Below, one piece after another: positions 24,797 to 34,842 of a stretch of 64,000 bases of DNA. The first letter of the stretch is position 1; each line of letters begins with the position of its first letter. A program made the translations under genes and the position numbers. Location of the stretch: NCBI RefSeq assembly GCF_003285015.1, contig NZ_QMFB01000019.1:119314-183313 (forward strand), read 5' to 3'. A model generated the notes under the pieces. That model ran no database searches and was not told the origin of the DNA. It worked only from the letters and a program-made list of their open reading frames with translations. The DNA comes from Paenibacillus contaminans. Its GTDB lineage: Bacteria; Bacillota; Bacilli; Paenibacillales; NBRC-103111.

Positions 24797-25666
24797 ATGC
24801 GCAGAAAAGTACCGCTCATCCGAATGGGAACGCCGCTTCATCATACGATCGAGTATGCGATGCTGCTGGTCGGCTCCCTTATCATCGCGCTAAGTTTCAA
24901 CCTGTTTCTGAACCCGAATCAAGTGGCTTCCGGCGGCGCTTCGGGTATTTCCACCATACTCGAGCATACGATCGGTTTGGAGCCCGCTGTCGGGCAGTGG
25001 CTGCTTAACATTCCGCTTTTTGTGGCGGGGGTGCTGCTGCTGGGCAAATCGTACGGATTAAAAACGGCAGTCGGATCTGTGGTACTGCCGCTTTTTGTGC
25101 TGTTCACGCAGCATTTGCCTTCCCCTACCGATAATGTGCTGCTTGCCGCCATTTATGGAGGAATCGGCGTGGGTCTCGGGATCGGCATTGTTTTCCGGGG
25201 GCGTGGGTCGACCGGCGGACTGTCGGTTGCGGCACAGCTCGTACATAAATATACGGGCTTGAGTCTTGCGCTGTCGATTGCGCTGATGGACGGCCTGGTC
25301 ATTTTGTCGGCGGGGTTCGTATTTTCTGCGGAAAAGGCGCTGTATGCACTCATCGGACTGTATGTAACGACCAAAACGATCGATATCGTGCAAATGGGCT
25401 TCGGTTATTCGAAGGTGGCTTTCATTATTAGCCATAAAACGGACGAGCTGTCGGAGGCGATTCTTCACGTGCTGGATAGGGGCCTGACGAAGCTGAACGG
25501 CGCAGGCGGCTATACAGGTGACGAAAGGGTTGTGCTGATGGTGGTCGTCGGACAGACGGAAATCAGCAAGCTGAAAACGATCGTGCAAACGGTCGATCCG
25601 ACAGCGTTCGTCATCATAAGCGACACGACAGAAGTTTTGGGAGAAGGCTTTAAACTGCAAGCATAA
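24797..25666 (+). CDS. YitT-family membrane protein
   Basis: A 289-residue membrane protein. Five or so hydrophobic segments with glycine-rich turns (NPNQVASGGASGISTIL, FRGRGSTGGLSVAAQL) form the DUF161 part. The soluble C-terminal DUF2179 domain (YSKVAFIISHKTDELSEAILHVLDRGLTKLNGAGGYTG...) follows. Start ATG 24797 is immediately behind GAGGAGG. B. subtilis carries several paralogues (YitT, YvjA and others), and YvjA belongs to the same chromosomal neighbourhood. Physiological substrate unknown. Confidence 0.85.
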   Translation: MRRKVPLIRMGTPLHHTIEYAMLLVGSLIIALSFNLFLNPNQVASGGASGISTILEHTIGLEPAVGQWLLNIPLFVAGVLLLGKSYGLKTAVGSVVLPLFVLFTQHLPSPTDNVLLAAIYGGIGVGLGIGIVFRGRGSTGGLSVAAQLVHKYTGLSLALSIALMDGLVILSAGFVFSAEKALYALIGLYVTTKTIDIVQMGFGYSKVAFIISHKTDELSEAILHVLDRGLTKLNGAGGYTGDERVVLMVVVGQTEISKLKTIVQTVDPTAFVIISDTTEVLGEGFKLQA

Positions 25667-25817
25667 AAAGGTAAAATAAAAAAGGATTTGGACCAGCGCG
25701 GATGTCGACGCTGCCGGCGGGAAGGAAGCTAGTTGCGGAAGCAACGGCAGCGTCTGACGGATAGCAGCGGCTATCGTATAGCATCGTATACCGGCATTAT
25801 TTATGTGCAAGAAACCG

Positions 25818-25853
25818 TTGAATTTTTATACATACGAATGTATAATGATTCAT
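25818..25853 (+). promoter_or_regulatory. argC promoter overlapped by two ARG boxes (ArgR/AhrC operator)
   Basis: TTGAAT (25818-25823), 17 bases, TATAAT (25841-25846) form the promoter. ARG box 1, TTGAATTTTTATACAT (25818-25833), differs from the core TGAATWWWWATTCA at one position. ARG box 2, ATGTATAATGATTCAT (25838-25853), differs at two. The boxes are 20 bases centre to centre, so a hexameric arginine repressor would cover both promoter elements. Confidence 0.82.
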
Positions 25854-25897
25854 ATCGTTTGGGAACGGTCATGGAATAGGGTGAGGAGGAATTGGCA

Positions 25898-26950
25898 ATG
25901 ACACAGACAACTTTGAGAGCGGCGGTTGTAGGATCTACCGGCTATGGCGGGGTGGAGCTGATTCGTTTTTTGCTTGGGCATCCGAATGTTCAAGTGACCT
26001 CGGTCATTTCGTCGTCGCATGCAGGGACGCTTCTATCGGACGGATTTCCGCATCTGACGGAAATTATCGTGGATGAGCTGGACGCGGTCGATGTCGATCT
26101 GATTAAAAGCAAGGCGGATGTCGTATTTACGGCGACACCGCATGGCGTCAGCTCGGCATTATGTCCGAAGCTGCTCGATGCAGGGCTTAAGGTCGTCGAT
26201 TTGTCGGGGGATTTTCGTCTGCAGTCGGGGGAGCTTTACGAGAAATGGTATAAGCATCAACCGGCGGATCCCGCGTATTTGCAAAAGGCCGTTTACGGCT
26301 TGGCGGAAGTGTTTGGCGACGATAGCAAGGGCGCGGAGTTCATTTCAAACCCGGGCTGCTATCCGACTTGCACCGTGCTGGGGCTCGCTCCGGCAGTAGC
26401 GGCGGGCTGGATCGATCCTGCGACGATTATCGTGGACGCGAAGTCCGGCGTGTCAGGCGCGGGCAGGGGGCTCAGCCAATTGGTTCATTACTCGGAAATC
26501 AATGAAAATTTCCTGGCTTACAAAGTAAATAAACATCAGCATGTGCCGGAAATCGAGCAGACGCTGTCGCGGATCGCCGGCAAGCCGGTCGTGACGACGT
26601 TCACCACGCATCTGGTTCCGATGACGCGCGGCATTCTGTGCACGGCGTACGCTACCTTGACGGATAAACGGACGGATGAAGATTTTATCGAGATGTACCG
26701 CGCATATTACAAAGGACGGCGGTTCGTGCGCATTCGCAACAAGGGCAAATGGCCGGCGACGAAGGAAGTTTGGGGCTCCAACTATTGCGATATCGGTTTC
26801 TCCGTAGACGAGCGCACCGGACGGGTCACGATCATTTCCGTCATTGACAATCTGGTGAAGGGCGCCGCAGGGCAAGCGATCCAAAACCTGAACCTGATGA
26901 TGGGTTGGGACGAATGGGCCGGGCTTGAATTTACGCCGGTGTATCCATAA
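25898..26950 (+). CDS. argC: N-acetyl-gamma-glutamyl-phosphate reductase
   Basis: A 350-residue NADPH-dependent reductase, third step of arginine synthesis, turning acetylglutamyl phosphate into the semialdehyde. Nucleotide-binding VVGSTGYGGVELIRFL is at the N-terminus and the catalytic cysteine lies in SNPGCYPT near 153. The ATG at 25898 is eight bases after AGGAGG; the TTG at 25892 is too close to the ribosome site. First gene of argCJBDFGH, directly downstream of the ARG boxes. Confidence 0.96.
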   Translation: MTQTTLRAAVVGSTGYGGVELIRFLLGHPNVQVTSVISSSHAGTLLSDGFPHLTEIIVDELDAVDVDLIKSKADVVFTATPHGVSSALCPKLLDAGLKVVDLSGDFRLQSGELYEKWYKHQPADPAYLQKAVYGLAEVFGDDSKGAEFISNPGCYPTCTVLGLAPAVAAGWIDPATIIVDAKSGVSGAGRGLSQLVHYSEINENFLAYKVNKHQHVPEIEQTLSRIAGKPVVTTFTTHLVPMTRGILCTAYATLTDKRTDEDFIEMYRAYYKGRRFVRIRNKGKWPATKEVWGSNYCDIGFSVDERTGRVTIISVIDNLVKGAAGQAIQNLNLMMGWDEWAGLEFTPVYP

Positions 26951-27037
26951 GAAGTGAATCCCCTAACCCCTTACGGCGGGATCGGGATTGTGAATGAAGG
27001 CGAAGAGAAGCTATTGGACAACCGCTAAGGAAGGTAG

Positions 27038-28264
27038 ATGGGGATGAAGGAGTTATTTACGGTAGTGCCGGACGGCAGCGTTACGTCGCCTAAGGGGTTT
27101 CGGGCAGGCGGCTTGCATTGCGGATTGAAAAAAACGACGCGGTTCGACCTCGGCGCAATCGTTTGCGACGTGCCGGCCGCGGCTGCGGGCGTATACACGC
27201 TTAACGCGTTCCAAGCGGCGCCTCTTAAAGTGACGCAAGAGAGCGTTGCGGTAGAAGGCAAGCTGCAGGCGATGCTGGTCAACAGCGGCAATGCGAACGC
27301 CTGTACGGGCAAGCAAGGCGAAGACGATGCGCGGACGATGCGCGCGGAGCTGGCCAAAGGGCTCGGCTTGGCTGAGCATCTGGTAGGCGTGACGTCGACC
27401 GGCGTAATCGGCGAGCTGCTGCCGATGGGGAAAGTGTCTGCGGGCATCGAGCAGCTGCCGGGGCAATTAAAAGCGGATGGCGGCGACGATTTCTGCCAAG
27501 CGATTTTGACGACGGATTTGGTCAAAAAAATGATTTGCGTCCGCGTCAACATCGGCGGCGAAACGATCCATATTGCCGGCGCTGCCAAAGGTTCGGGCAT
27601 GATTCATCCGAACATGGCGACGATGCTCGGCTTCCTGACGACGGATGCGGATATCGACAGCGCCGATCTGCAAAAGCTCTTGAACGAATCGACCGATTCG
27701 ACGTTTAACATGATAACGGTGGATGGCGATACGAGCACGAACGATATGGTTATTGCCATGGCGAGCGGTCTCGGCGGAGGCGGCAAGCTGAATCCGCAGC
27801 ATCCGGACTGGCCGGCATTCGCGGCGGGCTTCCGCCATGTGGGCGAATATCTCGCCAAAATGATCGCCCGCGACGGCGAAGGCGCAACGAAGCTGATCGA
27901 GGTTAATGTGGTGGGCGCGGATTCGGAAGCGGCGGCGCGTGCGATCGCCAAAACGGTCATCGGCTCCAGCCTGGTCAAATCGGCATGCTTCGGCGCCGAC
28001 GCGAACTGGGGACGCATCATCGCGGCCGTAGGCCGGGCAGGACAGCCGGTCAATACCGAAACCGTCGACATTCGCCTCGGCGACATCAGCGTGCTGGAGC
28101 AATCGCGTCCGGTGAAGTTCGATGAAGAGCGGGCTGCGGAATATTTGAAGGGCGAGCTTGTCGAAATCTATGTGAACTTGAATATGGGGAACGGGCGGGC
28201 AACGGCATGGGGCTGCGACCTGACCTATGAATATGTTCGTATTAATGCGGCGTATCGGACTTAA
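27038..28264 (+). CDS. argJ: Bifunctional ornithine acetyltransferase / N-acetylglutamate synthase
   Basis: A 408-residue ArgJ that moves the acetyl group from acetylornithine to glutamate, and in the bifunctional form also uses acetyl-CoA. The self-cleavage site HPNMATMLGF has its threonine near 194; the chain splits there into alpha and beta parts. The presence of argJ and absence of argE or argA in the cluster imply the cyclic acetyl pathway. Starts at ATG 27038 or 27044; AAGGAAGG lies upstream of both. Confidence 0.95.
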   Translation: MGMKELFTVVPDGSVTSPKGFRAGGLHCGLKKTTRFDLGAIVCDVPAAAAGVYTLNAFQAAPLKVTQESVAVEGKLQAMLVNSGNANACTGKQGEDDARTMRAELAKGLGLAEHLVGVTSTGVIGELLPMGKVSAGIEQLPGQLKADGGDDFCQAILTTDLVKKMICVRVNIGGETIHIAGAAKGSGMIHPNMATMLGFLTTDADIDSADLQKLLNESTDSTFNMITVDGDTSTNDMVIAMASGLGGGGKLNPQHPDWPAFAAGFRHVGEYLAKMIARDGEGATKLIEVNVVGADSEAAARAIAKTVIGSSLVKSACFGADANWGRIIAAVGRAGQPVNTETVDIRLGDISVLEQSRPVKFDEERAAEYLKGELVEIYVNLNMGNGRATAWGCDLTYEYVRINAAYRT

Positions 28265-28391
28265 TAGAAGCGAAGCGATATAACGGCAAAAGATTTGCCA
28301 CAGCGTTCTTCGACGAGAACCGGGGAGGGCGGATTTTGGGCCGATGATCAGATCTAGCTAACGTTCGGAGCCTGCAAGGGAGAGACGAAGC

Positions 28392-29180
28392 GTGAACAAT
28401 TGTTTTGTAATGAAATGCGGCGGCAGTACGCTTGCAGCGCTGCCTGAATCGTTCTTTGCCGATCTGAAACGGCTGCAGGAAGACGGGCTGATCCCGGTTA
28501 TCGTGCATGGCGGCGGACCGGCGATCAACGAGACGCTCGGAAAGCTCGGCATCGAAAGCGAATTTGTCGGCGGCTTGAGGAAAACGAGCGAAGCGGTGCT
28601 CGATGTCGTCGAAATGGTGCTTGCCGGGCAAATCAACAAAGAAATCGTGCGCAAAATTCAAAAATCCGGCGCTAAGGCGCTGGGCATGTGCGGAGTCGAC
28701 GGACACTTGATGCTGGCGCAGCCGGTTGAGAACGCGCATGAGGTCGGACTTGTCGGCGACGTTGTCGGCGTTAACGCGGCGCTGATCGAAGGTGTAGTGA
28801 ATATGGGCTACATGCCGGTTATCGCGCCTATCGGTCTCGGCGAGGATGGCGGACAGCGCTACAATATCAATGCGGATACGGCGGCAGGGGCGGTTGCCTC
28901 GCATCTCGGCGTGGAGCGGATGATCGTCGTCACCGACGTGCCGGGCATCATGCGGACGGTAAACGGCGAGAAGGTCGTGCTGCCGTCGGTCACGAAGGCG
29001 GACATCGACGAAATGATCGCGAGCGGAGAAATATACGGCGGCATGATCCCGAAGGTTCGGGCGGCGCTGCAGTGCATACAGGGGAATGTGAGCGAGGTCG
29101 TCATCGTTGACGGCTCGGTACCGGAAGTGCTCAGCAAAGTGCTTAAGGAAGGCAATGTCGGTACGCGCATTTTGCGATGA
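28392..29180 (+). CDS. argB: Acetylglutamate kinase
   Basis: A 262-residue amino-acid kinase family enzyme, second step of arginine synthesis. Phosphate-binding MKCGGSTL is at residues 7-14, the substrate loop VIVHGGGPAINE near 37, and YNINADTAAGAVASHL near 158 is the family ATP-site signature. It starts with a GTG behind GGGAGAG. It lacks the N-terminal helix of the arginine-inhibited hexameric kinases, so feedback inhibition cannot be assumed. Confidence 0.95.
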   Translation: MNNCFVMKCGGSTLAALPESFFADLKRLQEDGLIPVIVHGGGPAINETLGKLGIESEFVGGLRKTSEAVLDVVEMVLAGQINKEIVRKIQKSGAKALGMCGVDGHLMLAQPVENAHEVGLVGDVVGVNAALIEGVVNMGYMPVIAPIGLGEDGGQRYNINADTAAGAVASHLGVERMIVVTDVPGIMRTVNGEKVVLPSVTKADIDEMIASGEIYGGMIPKVRAALQCIQGNVSEVVIVDGSVPEVLSKVLKEGNVGTRILR

Positions 29181-29252
29181 CAGTCATGAGCGGCATAAGC
29201 CGGAATGTGCGTGCACGTAGGGGGTCGACATTTTACAAGAGGAGTGAGTGGC

Positions 29253-30446
29253 ATGGGTGAGGAGAACAAAAGCTCGCTATTCCCGACGTACGGAAGATTT
29301 CCGATTACGATCGTGAAAGGGGAAGGCAGCCGTCTGTGGGACGACACAGGCAAAGAGTATTTGGATTTGATGACCGGGATCGCGGTTACGAATTTGGGTC
29401 ATGCGCCGAAGCAGATCAAGGAAAAGCTCGTCGAGCAGCTCGATCAGCTGTGGCATATCAGCAATTTGTTCGGAATCCCGAACCAAGAGAAGCTCGCGAA
29501 GCTGCTGACCGATAACAGCTGTGCCGATGCGGTTTTCTTCTGCAACAGCGGTGCGGAAGCGAACGAAGCGGCGATCAAGCTGGCGCGCCGTTACAACCAG
29601 AAGGTGCTCGGCAACGAGCGCTACGAAATCGTGACGTTCAAGCAGTCGTTCCACGGACGGACGCTGGCGACGCTTACGGCTACCGGCCAAGCGAAGGTGC
29701 AGGAAGGCTTCCTGCCGCTGCCGGAGGGTTTTGTGTATGCGCCGTATAACGATGCGGAAGCCTTGAAGGGATACGTCAACGATAAAACATGCGCGATCAT
29801 GCTCGAGCTCGTACAAGCCGAAGGCGGCATTATTTTGGCGGACCCTGATTTCTTGAAAGAAGTCGTGCGTTTGTGCAAGGAGCATAATCTACAGCTGATC
29901 GTCGACGAGATTCAGACCGGTATGGGTCGTACGGGAACATTGTTCGCCTACGAACAGTTTGGGATCGAGCCGGATATTTTCACGCTTGCCAAAGGGATTG
30001 CGAGCGGGTTTCCGATGGGCGCTATGCTCGGCAAAGCGCATCTGCGCGAAGCCTTCGGACCGGGCAGCCACGGCTCCACGTTCGGCGGAACGCCGATTGC
30101 GACAGCGGCCGGGATCGCTACGCTGGAGACGATCGTCGGCGAGCAGTTGCCTCAGCGTGCTGCTGAGCTCGGGGCTTTCGCGGTTCGCAAGCTGAGCGAA
30201 AGTCTGAACGGCAATCCGTTCGTGAAGGAGATTCGCGGCAAAGGATTGATTATCGGGATCGAATGCGCGGAGCCGGTTGCCGGCGTCATTTCGGATATTC
30301 ACCAAGAGGGCGTGCTGGCCATTACGGCAGGGCCTAACGTGATCCGTTTGCTGCCTAGCCTGCTTATTTCGGAAGAAGAGCTGGGACGCGGGCTGGACGT
30401 CATTTGTTCCGTTCTGGCCAAACGCTCGGCTGCAGCCGTGCAATAA
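29253..30446 (+). CDS. argD: Acetylornithine aminotransferase
   Basis: A 397-residue class III PLP aminotransferase, fourth step of arginine synthesis. The cofactor lysine lies in FTLAKGIASGFPMGAM near 245, and SGAEANEAAIKLAR near 95 and the DEIQTGMGRTG loop near 217 bind the cofactor phosphate and ring. The ATG at 29253 follows GAGGAGTGAG; the upstream in-frame codons are not needed. Confidence 0.95.
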   Translation: MGEENKSSLFPTYGRFPITIVKGEGSRLWDDTGKEYLDLMTGIAVTNLGHAPKQIKEKLVEQLDQLWHISNLFGIPNQEKLAKLLTDNSCADAVFFCNSGAEANEAAIKLARRYNQKVLGNERYEIVTFKQSFHGRTLATLTATGQAKVQEGFLPLPEGFVYAPYNDAEALKGYVNDKTCAIMLELVQAEGGIILADPDFLKEVVRLCKEHNLQLIVDEIQTGMGRTGTLFAYEQFGIEPDIFTLAKGIASGFPMGAMLGKAHLREAFGPGSHGSTFGGTPIATAAGIATLETIVGEQLPQRAAELGAFAVRKLSESLNGNPFVKEIRGKGLIIGIECAEPVAGVISDIHQEGVLAITAGPNVIRLLPSLLISEEELGRGLDVICSVLAKRSAAAVQ

Positions 30447-30580
30447 ATTGTATAGGGAAGTATGCAAAGCGATTCCTCATGGATAAACGGGGGCTCCCCC
30501 GAAAGTACCGGGAATACGCTTCGAAGGAAACCTTCATTTTTGGGGGAATTTGTTAAGGGTTTGTGAAAGGAGAGATAGCG

Positions 30581-31528
30581 TTGGCGGAATTAAAGCTAGA
30601 CGTAAATCTGAAGGGGCGGGATTTTCTCGGTTTGGTCGATTACACCCCTGAAGAAATTCAATATTTGATCGACTTGGCGGTCGAGCTGAAGCGCAAACAG
30701 AAGGCCGGCGAGGAGTACCATCCGCTTAAAGGCAAGACGTTGGCGATGGTATTCGAAAAATCTTCGACGCGCACGCGCGTTTCGTTCGAGGTCGGCATGT
30801 ACCAGCTCGGCGGTCAAGCGCTGTTCTTGAGCCGCAACGATATCCAAATGGGTCGCGGCGAGCCGATTTCCGATACGGCGCAGGTGCTTTCGCGTTATGT
30901 GGACGGCATCATGATCCGTACGTTCGCACACCGCAACGTAATCGAGCTTGCCCGCGCGGCGACCGTTCCCGTCATCAACGGGCTTACGGATTTCTCGCAT
31001 CCGTGCCAGGCGCTGGCCGACTACCAAACGATCTACGAGCACAAGGGCTCGCTGAAGGGCTTGAAAATCGCCTATATCGGCGACGGTAACAATATGGCCC
31101 ACTCGCTGATGATCGGTGCGGCGAAGCTCGGCATGCATATTGCCGTTGCGACTCCGGAAGGCTACGAGCCGGAGAAGGAAATTACGGAGGTTTCCAAGGA
31201 AGTGGCGGCGACGACCGGCGGAAGCGTGACGGTATGCCGTGATCCGAAGGAAGCCGTATTGAACGCCGACGTTATTTATACGGACGTATGGGCGAGCATG
31301 GGCTTTGAGGAAGAGCAGAAGCAGCGGGAAATTGCCTTCGCGAACTATCAAGTGAACGAAGAGTTGGTGAAGCATGCTAAGAAGGATTACCTGTTCATGC
31401 ACTGCCTGCCGGCACACCGCGGCGAAGAAGTGAGCGAGGGCGTAACGGACGGCCCGAACTCGATCATTTTCGACCAGGCGGAAAACCGCCTGCATGCGCA
31501 GAAAGCGATCATGGCCTCGATTATGTAA
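30581..31528 (+). CDS. argF: Ornithine carbamoyltransferase
   Basis: A 315-residue enzyme converting ornithine and carbamoyl phosphate to citrulline. The carbamoyl-phosphate site SSTRTR lies near 58, HPCQALAD near 144 and the ornithine-binding HCLPAH near 273. TTG start at 30581, six bases after AAAGGAGAG. Unlike B. subtilis, no carAB genes lie between argD and argF, so carbamoyl phosphate must come from elsewhere in the genome. Confidence 0.95.
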   Translation: MAELKLDVNLKGRDFLGLVDYTPEEIQYLIDLAVELKRKQKAGEEYHPLKGKTLAMVFEKSSTRTRVSFEVGMYQLGGQALFLSRNDIQMGRGEPISDTAQVLSRYVDGIMIRTFAHRNVIELARAATVPVINGLTDFSHPCQALADYQTIYEHKGSLKGLKIAYIGDGNNMAHSLMIGAAKLGMHIAVATPEGYEPEKEITEVSKEVAATTGGSVTVCRDPKEAVLNADVIYTDVWASMGFEEEQKQREIAFANYQVNEELVKHAKKDYLFMHCLPAHRGEEVSEGVTDGPNSIIFDQAENRLHAQKAIMASIM

Positions 31529-31671
31529 AAAAGGCAAGTCCGTTAAGACGGGTTTTATAAATGGAATGAAGCAAGACGGGACTTTGGGGCGGCGCCGGCT
31601 GCAGGCCGATCGGGCAAGGCGCGGGCCGCCTCGAACCCTGTCGACGAAAATAAGGAGCGTGTCACAAGCAT

Positions 31672-32910
31672 ATGGCGAAGGAAAAAATCGTGCTTGCCTA
31701 TTCGGGCGGGCTGGATACGTCGGTCATTCTGAAATGGCTGAAAGAAACATACGACGCGGAAATTATCGCATTCACGGCGGATATCGGACAAAAGGACGAG
31801 CTGGACGGCCTCGAAGCGAAGGCGCTGCAAACCGGCGCGTCGAAAGTATATATTGACGATCTGCGCGAAGAATTTGCCCGCGACTTCATTTACCCGATGT
31901 TCCAATCGGGCGCTTTGTATGAAGGGCAATATTTGCTCGGCACGTCGATCGCGCGTCCGCTGATTGCGAAACGCATGGTCGAAATCGCACGCGCCGAAGG
32001 CGCTACGGCGATCGCACACGGCGCGACAGGCAAAGGAAACGATCAGGTTCGTTTCGAGCTGACGGCTGCCGCTTTGGCGCCGGAGCTTGGCGTAATCGCC
32101 CCTTGGCGTCTTGACGAGTTCCGCGAGCAGTTCCCGGGACGCGCGGAGATGATCGCTTATGCCGAGAAGCATGGCATTCCGGTGCAAGCGAGCGCGGCGA
32201 AGCCGTACTCGACTGACCGCAATCTGCTTCACATCAGCTTCGAGAGCGGCATGCTGGAGGATCCTTGGTTCGATCCGAGCGCGGAGTCGAATGAAGACAT
32301 GTACGTGCTTAGCGTTTCGCCGGAGCGCGCTCCTGATCAAGCGGAATACGTGGAGCTGGAGTTCGACAAAGGCGATTGCGTGGCGGTTAACGGCGAAAGC
32401 CTGTCCCCGTTGGAAGTCATGGAGAAGCTTAACGATCTCGGCGGCAAGCACGGCATCGGCCGCGTCGATATGGTCGAGAACCGCTTCGTCGGCATGAAAA
32501 GCCGCGGCGTATACGAGACGCCGGGCGGCACGATCCTCTTTACGGCCCACCGCAAAATGGAATCGCTGACGATGGACCGCGACGTCATGCACTTGCGCGA
32601 CTCGCTGATCTCGAAATACAGTTCGCTCGTGTATAACGGCTTCTGGTTCGCGCCGGAGCGGCTCGCTCTGCAGGCGCTCGTAAACGAGAGCCAGAAGAAC
32701 GTAACCGGTACGGTCCGCATCAAGCTTTACAAAGGGAACGTGATCGGAGCGGGCGTGAAGAGCCCGGTCAGCCTTTACAATCCGGATATCGCGACAATGG
32801 AAGCGGACCCGACGAAAGCGTACAATCAGAACGATGCGACAGGCTTCATCCGCCTGAACGCTTTGCGCTTGAAAGTAGGCTCCGGCGTCGAGCAGAACGC
32901 GAAAAAATAA
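31672..32910 (+). CDS. argG: Argininosuccinate synthase
   Basis: A 412-residue ATP-dependent ligase joining citrulline and aspartate. The PP-loop AYSGGLDTSV is at residues 9-18; HGATGKGNDQVRFEL near 120 binds ATP and aspartate. The ATG at 31672 follows AAGGAG by an unusually long 14 bases, but no better in-frame start exists between them. Sixth gene of the arginine cluster, 143 bases after argF. Confidence 0.95.
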   Translation: MAKEKIVLAYSGGLDTSVILKWLKETYDAEIIAFTADIGQKDELDGLEAKALQTGASKVYIDDLREEFARDFIYPMFQSGALYEGQYLLGTSIARPLIAKRMVEIARAEGATAIAHGATGKGNDQVRFELTAAALAPELGVIAPWRLDEFREQFPGRAEMIAYAEKHGIPVQASAAKPYSTDRNLLHISFESGMLEDPWFDPSAESNEDMYVLSVSPERAPDQAEYVELEFDKGDCVAVNGESLSPLEVMEKLNDLGGKHGIGRVDMVENRFVGMKSRGVYETPGGTILFTAHRKMESLTMDRDVMHLRDSLISKYSSLVYNGFWFAPERLALQALVNESQKNVTGTVRIKLYKGNVIGAGVKSPVSLYNPDIATMEADPTKAYNQNDATGFIRLNALRLKVGSGVEQNAKK

Positions 32911-33271
32911 GGAAGCCTCGTAATGGCTCCCGTCATTGGAGAATGCGGCTTCGCAAGCTTGAAGGACAAGTCGCTCCGGGCGGCCGGAAAATGGAACAAA
33001 TAACCGAAGGACAAATTACCGATAGTACAAGCCGAAGGGTCGAGCGAATGCTCGTCCCCTTTGACGGTCTTATATACTGTATTTCGTATGACGCATCGCT
33101 CGGGAGAGGCAAATCTTTTCAGAGCTGGAGCGCGTAAAGCGGTCTGCTTTGCGCCAAAAATCAGAACGCAATTCGCGATTCGCATCTTTTCGGCTGTTGA
33201 CCGATAGTTGCGGGTACGGCGAGCATCCTTGCTCCAAGGACGGCGAAGGTTAAGGAAGGGGAGTTACGTAC
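32911..33271 (+). other. Gap between argG and argH
   Basis: 361 bases in which I see no supported gene, hairpin or properly spaced promoter. A 64-codon open frame at 32943-33137 has no ribosome site and no recognisable motif. The GGGGAG at the right end is the argH ribosome site. Confidence 0.5.
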
Positions 33272-34687
33272 GTGTCCAAACTTTGGGGTGGACGTTTCAC
33301 GAAGCAAACGGATCAATTGGTAGAAGAATATACGGCTTCGATCATGTTCGATAAGGCGCTGGCCGAGGAAGACATTCAAGGCAGTCTTGCGCATGTCACG
33401 ATGCTGGGCAAATGCGGCATTTTGCCGGCTGACGATGTGGAGAAAATCAAGGACGGTCTCTTGAAGGTACAAGGCATGATTCGCCGCGGGGAAGTCGAGT
33501 TTACCGTAGGCGACGAAGATATTCACATGAATATCGAGAAAACGCTGATCGACGAAATCGGGCCGGTCGGCGGCAAGCTGCATACGGGCCGCAGCCGGAA
33601 CGACCAAGTCGCGACGGATATGCACTTGTACCTGCGTAAACGGGTCGTCGAGTTCGTCGGCCTGCTGAACAAGCTGAACGAGGCGCTGATCGGGCAATCG
33701 CTCGCCAACCTCGACACGATTGTGCCGGGCTATACGCATCTTCAACGGGCTCAGCCGATTTTGTTCGCTCATCATATGATGGCGTATGTGTCCATGTTCC
33801 AGCGCGACATCGAGCGCATGCAGGACAGCTACAAGCGGATTAATTCGCTGCCGCTGGGCGCCGGTGCGCTGGCCGGAACGACGTTCGCGATCGACCGTCA
33901 TTTCGTGGCGCAGCAGCTCAAATTCGACCGCGTGTACGAAAACAGCCTCGACGCTGTCAGCGACCGCGATTTTATCGTCGAGTTTCTGGCGAACGCCGCG
34001 CTTGTTATGACGCACTTGTCGCGTTTGTGCGAGGAGCTCGTCCTCTGGTCGAGCACGGAATTCGCTTTCGTCGAGCTTGACGATGCGTTCTGTACGGGCA
34101 GCAGCATTATGCCGCAGAAGAAAAATCCGGACGTACCTGAGCTTGTCCGCGGCAAGACGGGGCGCGTTTACGGTAACCTGTTCGGTCTTTTGACGGTGCT
34201 GAAAGCATTGCCGCTTGCCTACAACAAAGACATGCAGGAAGACAAAGAAGGCATGTTCGATACGGTCAAAACGCTGCAGGGCGCGCTGCAACTGTTCGCG
34301 CCGATGATCGCGACGATGAAGGTCAACCGCGAGCGGATGCGCCAAGCCGTCAACCAGGACTTCTCGAACGCCACCGATATCGCCGATTATTTGGTGAACA
34401 AGGGGCTGCCGTTCCGCCAGGCGCATGAAGTGATCGGGAAAACCGTGCTGTACTGCATTCAGAACAAAAAATATTTGCTCGATCTCAAAATCGAGGAGTT
34501 TCATCAGTTCTCCAAGCTGTTCGACACGAATATTTACGATGTGCTGCAGCCGGAGAACGTCGTCAACGCACGTAATGTATACGGCGGTACGGCTTCCAAC
34601 CAAGTATCGGAAGCAATCGAACGCGCACAGAAGCAGCTCGAGGAAACGAACGACTGGGTGCAAGCGTACGTCGAGAAAAGCAAATAA
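33272..34687 (+). CDS. argH: Argininosuccinate lyase
   Basis: A 471-residue fumarase-superfamily enzyme that splits argininosuccinate into arginine and fumarate, the last step of the pathway. The superfamily signature GSSIMPQKKNPD lies near 276, and HTGRSRNDQVATD near 105 contains substrate-binding residues. GTG start at 33272 eight bases after GGGGAG. It closes the arginine cluster and is followed by a strong terminator. Confidence 0.96.
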   Translation: MSKLWGGRFTKQTDQLVEEYTASIMFDKALAEEDIQGSLAHVTMLGKCGILPADDVEKIKDGLLKVQGMIRRGEVEFTVGDEDIHMNIEKTLIDEIGPVGGKLHTGRSRNDQVATDMHLYLRKRVVEFVGLLNKLNEALIGQSLANLDTIVPGYTHLQRAQPILFAHHMMAYVSMFQRDIERMQDSYKRINSLPLGAGALAGTTFAIDRHFVAQQLKFDRVYENSLDAVSDRDFIVEFLANAALVMTHLSRLCEELVLWSSTEFAFVELDDAFCTGSSIMPQKKNPDVPELVRGKTGRVYGNLFGLLTVLKALPLAYNKDMQEDKEGMFDTVKTLQGALQLFAPMIATMKVNRERMRQAVNQDFSNATDIADYLVNKGLPFRQAHEVIGKTVLYCIQNKKYLLDLKIEEFHQFSKLFDTNIYDVLQPENVVNARNVYGGTASNQVSEAIERAQKQLEETNDWVQAYVEKSK

Positions 34688-34714
34688 TGAATTGCATAAG
34701 TGCTAGATAAAGTG

Positions 34715-34748
34715 AAATGGACGGTGACTTGTCACCGTCCATTTTTTT
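34715..34748 (+). terminator. Terminator of the arginine cluster
   Basis: A 14-base stem, AAATGGACGGTGAC (34715-34728) with GTCACCGTCCATTT (34731-34744), running into seven T residues. Confidence 0.93.
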
Positions 34749-34842
34749 CTGCGTCTTTCTTTTCTTACGTAATAAGGGAAATGCGGTCTATCTCCCTTCT
34801 TGAGCGGCAAGTTATTTATAAAAATGGGTGTCCATATTTACT

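Noticed and set aside
30479..30560. Possible sixth copy of the palindromic repeat before argF
   Set aside because: GGATAAACG and CGAAGCG-like pieces are present, but the other end is not recognisable.
32943..33137. 64-codon open frame between argG and argH
   Set aside because: No ribosome site, no motif, ordinary chance length.
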